Below the pieces are notes generated by a model. It had not been told where the DNA came from and ran no database searches. It saw only the letters and a program-made list of their open reading frames with translations. DNA of 53,981 bases from an uncultured Oscillospiraceae bacterium (GTDB lineage Bacteria > Bacillota > Clostridia > Oscillospirales > Oscillospiraceae). The translations under genes and the position numbers were made by a program. Below, in pieces: positions 51,151 through 53,981 of this stretch; positions within the stretch are counted from its first letter, which is position 1, and each line of letters starts with the position of its first letter. The stretch is from positions 1 to 53,981 of the forward strand of contig CATLHC010000009.1 of assembly GCA_949948775.1 (NCBI GenBank), given 5' to 3'.

Positions 51151-52827
51151 TCAGTCCCGATCCCAGAACAGGGTGGCGCCCTGGTGGGCGCTGGTGCAGT
51201 GCTTGCGGTAGAGCTGGAGCCAGCCGGATGCGGGCTTGATCACCGGCTGCCACCCGGCCCTGCGGCGCTGGAGCTCCTCGTCGCTGACGTCCACGCGAAG
51301 GGTGCGCGCCTCAATGTCGATGTGGATGATGTCCCCATCCCGAATCAGGGCCAGGTTGCCGCCCTCGTAGGCCTCGGGGCTCACATGCCCGATGGCCAGC
51401 CCGCCGGTGGCCCCGCTGAACCGGCCGTCGGACACCAGTGCGATCTTCGTGCCCAGGCCCTTGCCCAGCACGGCGGCCATGAAGGTCTCCATATGGGGCA
51501 TCCCGGGGCTGCCCTTGGGCCCCTCGTAGCGGATGATCACCACGTCGCCCGCTGCGATCTCGTCTTTGAGGATGGCGTGCCAGGCGTCGTCCTGACTCTC
51601 ATACACCTTGGCGGGGCCGCTGAACTTCCAGGCGGCGGGGTCCACGGCGCTGAACTTGACGATGGCGCTGTCCGTGCCGATGTTGCCGTGGAGCACGGCC
51701 AGCCCGCCCTGGGGGTGGATCGGGTCGGCCACGGGATGGATCACGGCCTGGTCCACCGCATCCACGGTGGCAGCCTTCTCCCCAAGGGTGCCGAACAGGC
51801 CCTTCGTCTCCGGGTCCAGCACCCCCCCTGCGATGAGCTCCTTCACCACGCCGGGCAGGCCGCCCGCGGCCTCGAACTCCTCCATGGTATAGGTGGGGTG
51901 GTTGGGGTAGATAGCGCTGATGCAGGGCACCTCGCGGCTGATGCGGTCGAAGGTCTCAGGGCCGATGTCGCAGCCGATCTGCCGGGCGATGGCCGGGATG
52001 TGCAGCATGCTATTGGTGCTGCCGCCGGTGGCCATCATGTAGCGCACCACGTTCTCCAGGCTGCGCTGGTCGATGAAGCTGCTGGGGCGGATCTCCTCCC
52101 GCCAGGCGCGCATCACGCCCCGGGCGGCCTCGCGGGCCAGCTCATGCCACTTGGGGCTCTGGCTGCGGGTGCTGGCGTTGCCGTGGGGGGACAGGCCCAG
52201 GAGCTCGGCCATGGAGCTCATGGTGTTGGCGGTGCCCATGAAGGGGCAGGCGCCGGGGGTGGGGCAGGCGCAGCGCACCACGCCCTTGTAGTCCTCGCGG
52301 GACATGCTGCCCTCCACATAGGCGGCGTAGGCCTGCTTGGTGTGGGTAAGGGTCAGCATGCGGCCCTGATAATGGCCGGCGGCCATATAGCCGCCGGTGA
52401 ACATGGCGGTGGGGATGTCGACGCGCAGGGCACCCATCACCATGCCGGGCACCACCTTGTCGCAGGTGGCCAGCATGATCATGCCCTCCAGGCCGTTGAG
52501 CTCGGCCACGGTCTCCACCTCGCTGGACACCAGGTCCCGGGTGGGCAGCGTATAGCGGTCGCCGGGGGTGTTGCTGCACATGCCGTCGCAGATGCCGGTG
52601 ATGGGCAGCTCCAGGGCCAGGCCGCCCGCCGCGTAGACCTCCTCCTTGAGCTCCCGGACCAGCTCCTTGTCGAAGGGGAAATGGCCGGGGTTCATCTCAT
52701 TCCAGGTGTTGATAATGCCTATAACGGGCCGCTCCGCGTCCTCCTCGCTGATGCCCATGGCATACAGCAGCGCGTTGCGGTGGTCCAGGGACTCCTCGTT
52801 CCAGGTGCGGATCTTTTCGTTGGTCAT
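51151..52827 (-). CDS. IlvD/Edd-family dehydratase, probably for sugar acids
   Basis: 558-residue iron-sulfur dehydratase. Cluster cysteines appear in [22 protein letters not shown] and [18 protein letters not shown]; the catalytic serine is in [11 protein letters not shown]. The family includes dihydroxy-acid dehydratase, phosphogluconate dehydratase and pentonate dehydratases. No ilv genes are nearby, whereas a LacI regulator, epimerase and dehydrogenases are, so a sugar-acid substrate is favoured. ATG 52827 follows GAGGCGG. It is the first gene after a good promoter. Confidence 0.9.
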   Translation of the reverse strand: MTNEKIRTWNEESLDHRNALLYAMGISEEDAERPVIGIINTWNEMNPGHFPFDKELVRELKEEVYAAGGLALELPITGICDGMCSNTPGDRYTLPTRDLVSSEVETVAELNGLEGMIMLATCDKVVPGMVMGALRVDIPTAMFTGGYMAAGHYQGRMLTLTHTKQAYAAYVEGSMSREDYKGVVRCACPTPGACPFMGTANTMSSMAELLGLSPHGNASTRSQSPKWHELAREAARGVMRAWREEIRPSSFIDQRSLENVVRYMMATGGSTNSMLHIPAIARQIGCDIGPETFDRISREVPCISAIYPNHPTYTMEEFEAAGGLPGVVKELIAGGVLDPETKGLFGTLGEKAATVDAVDQAVIHPVADPIHPQGGLAVLHGNIGTDSAIVKFSAVDPAAWKFSGPAKVYESQDDAWHAILKDEIAAGDVVIIRYEGPKGSPGMPHMETFMAAVLGKGLGTKIALVSDGRFSGATGGLAIGHVSPEAYEGGNLALIRDGDIIHIDIEARTLRVDVSDEELQRRRAGWQPVIKPASGWLQLYRKHCTSAHQGATLFWDRD

Positions 52828-52846
52828 CGTACCGCCTCGTTTCATC

Positions 52847-52875
52847 AGTTTAACCGTTTTGCACAGTCATTGCAA
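52847..52875 (-). promoter_or_regulatory. Promoter of the dehydratase cluster
   Basis: On the minus strand TTGCAA (52875-52870), 17-base spacer, TAAACT (52852-52847). The short repeat ATTGC-AA-GCAAT (52869-52880) overlaps the -35 box and may be an operator. The remaining 160 bases up to the livF stop hold no gene. Confidence 0.6.
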
Positions 52876-53036
52876 GCAATTGAGTCACATTTTCACAGGA
52901 TATGCTTCAATCCTCTGAAACACGTGCCATACACTCGGCCCCGGTGCGGGGCGTTTTCCCCCCGTCCGGTGCAGGATAGCTGTCGATCTCCCGCTGTTCG
53001 ACCGGTTTTCGGTATGAAAATGCGGGATGCAAGCTT

Positions 53037-53744
53037 TCAGCCGCCCAGGTATGCTTTGCGCACATCGTCGGATTGCAGGAGCTCCTTCCCCGTGCCGGAC
53101 AGGCTGATCTTGCCGTTCTCCAGCACGTAGGCGTGGTCGCATATGCCCAGCGCCTTCTTCGCGTTCTGCTCCACCAGGAGCACGGTGATGCCCCGCTCCC
53201 GGATCTGCCGGATCAGGTCGTATATCTGGTCCACGATGATGGGGGCCAGGCCCATGGAGGGCTCGTCCAGCAGCAGGATCTTGGGGCGGCTCATCAGGCC
53301 GCGGGCCACCGCCAGCATCTGCTGTTCGCCGCCTGAGAAGGTCCCGGCGAACTGGTCCTGCCGCTCCTTCAGCCGGGGGAAGAGCTTATACTGCTCCTCC
53401 AGATCCTTCTCCAGGTCCTTGCCCTTGAACAGGTAGCCGCCCACCAGCAGGTTGTCCCGCACGGTCAGGCCGGAGAAGCATTTCCGGCCCTCCGGTACCT
53501 GCACCACGCCCTTGGCCACGATCTTGTTGGGTTTCCTGGGCAGCTCCTCCCCCTGGAAGATGATGGAGCCGCTACGGGGGCGGACCAGCCCGGAGATGGT
53601 GCGCAGCAGGGTGGTCTTGCCCGCGCCGTTGGCGCCGATGATGGAGACGATCTGGCCCTCGTACACCTCCACGCTCACGCCGCGCAGCGCCTCGACATGG
53701 CCGTAGCTGACGGCGATGTCGCTCACTTTCAGCATCGGTCCCAT
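53037..53744 (-). CDS. livF: Branched-chain amino acid-type ABC transporter ATPase LivF
   Basis: 235-residue ATPase: Walker A GANGAGKTT, signature TFSGGEQQMLAVARG, Walker B LLLDEPSMGLAP, H-loop LVEQNA. The QVPEGRKCFSGLTVRDNL segment is typical of LivF. Members of this transporter class carry branched-chain amino acids, urea, amides or aromatic compounds. ATG 53744 is placed behind AAGGAGG, two bases after the livG stop. The binding protein and the two permeases are expected to the right of the window. Confidence 0.92.
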   Translation of the reverse strand: MGPMLKVSDIAVSYGHVEALRGVSVEVYEGQIVSIIGANGAGKTTLLRTISGLVRPRSGSIIFQGEELPRKPNKIVAKGVVQVPEGRKCFSGLTVRDNLLVGGYLFKGKDLEKDLEEQYKLFPRLKERQDQFAGTFSGGEQQMLAVARGLMSRPKILLLDEPSMGLAPIIVDQIYDLIRQIRERGITVLLVEQNAKKALGICDHAYVLENGKISLSGTGKELLQSDDVRKAYLGG

Positions 53745-53746
53745 GG

Positions 53747-53981
53747 TCAATCCTCCTTGCCGAGATAGGCTTCGATCACTTCGGGGTTATGCTGCACCTG
53801 CTCCGGCGTGCCCACCGCGATGGTCTTGCCGAAGTTCTGCACATGGATCAGGTCGGAGACGTTCATCACCAGCTCCAGGCGGTGCTCGATCAGCAGGATG
53901 CCGAAGCCGATCTCCTTGGAGATGCGCTGGATCAGCTCCATCAGCTCGGCCACCTCGGTGGGGTTGAGGCCGGCGGCGGGT
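53747..53981 (-). CDS. livG: ABC transporter ATPase LivG, C-terminal part only
   Basis: The last 77 codons of a LivG-type ATPase: the helix AELMELIQRISKEIG, the H-loop LLIEHRLELVMN and the family-typical tail with TPEQVQHNPEVIEAYLG. The frame continues past the right edge of the window, so Walker A and B are not seen. Confidence 0.88.
   Translation of the reverse strand, partial: PAAGLNPTEVAELMELIQRISKEIGFGILLIEHRLELVMNVSDLIHVQNFGKTIAVGTPEQVQHNPEVIEAYLGKED

Noticed and set aside
51151-52827. Dehydratase as the biosynthetic IlvD
   Set aside because: No other branched-chain biosynthesis gene is nearby, while sugar-catabolic genes and a LacI regulator are; the family alone does not decide.
49591-53130. 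A 1179-codon open frame on the + strand
   Set aside because: It runs antisense to five well-supported minus-strand genes; long antisense frames are common in GC-rich DNA and this one shows no domain.
1-53981. CRISPR array, rRNA or tRNA genes
   Set aside because: No regularly spaced repeats and no rRNA or convincing tRNA sequence were found.

Overview
The window is GC-rich DNA from an anaerobic, apparently spore-forming member of the Clostridia. Oscillospiraceae-like organisms (Flavonifractor/Lawsonibacter/Dysosmobacter type) fit best. This rests on the GC-rich codon use, a split sigK, a TepA-type protease, a diphosphate-type phosphofructokinase, a CD1871A-family CXXC peptide, ferredoxin-like proteins and several flavin reductases. 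The genus is inference.

1-10.7 kb is housekeeping: the end of an ABC-F gene, a YdcF-like protein, prfA, a HAD phosphatase with a membrane tail, tsaC, a DUF4180 protein, coaE, an M18 aminopeptidase and tepA. They are followed by a Vat-type acetyltransferase behind what looks like a translational attenuator, a pseudouridine synthase and a GNAT protein. 10.7-20 kb holds a csoR-copA copper operon with its operator, an FlK-type thioesterase, a two-component/ABC module of the antimicrobial-peptide resistance kind, and a PatB-type aminotransferase. A dispersed palindromic repeat occurs five times between 3.4 and 22.8 kb.

The main discovery is at sigK. The first 67 codons of the mother-cell sigma factor end abruptly at 20273. 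The next 44 codons resume in frame at 41811, directly beside a large serine recombinase gene (40177-41844). The intervening 21.5 kb therefore has the architecture of a skin-type sigK-intervening element, at a codon different from the classical skin site. Its cargo is metabolic: fba, PPi-type pfk, tpi and a LarA-like gene; a ROK repressor with candidate operators; a TauABC/SsuABC-type transporter followed by NagB-like, NagA and SIS proteins; an AraC regulator with two Old Yellow Enzyme-type reductases; and a TlpA/CD1871A/ferredoxin trio. The resumed sigK segment stops matching after codon 111 (41942), at the Cys-Ile-Glu-Asn motif where the Bacillus skin interrupts sigK. The gene is thus broken at least twice, and its 3' part is not in the window.

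42-43 kb is low-GC or scrambled sequence with fragments of araC, yaaA and an fhs-like gene. 43-53 kb is a leftward catabolic cluster: an IlvD/Edd-type dehydratase, LacI repressor, TIM-barrel epimerase, zinc dehydrogenase, SDR, FrdA-like flavoprotein, DUF554 membrane protein and a third OYE-type reductase. It is followed by the livF/livG end of a branched-chain amino acid-type ABC transporter running off the right edge.
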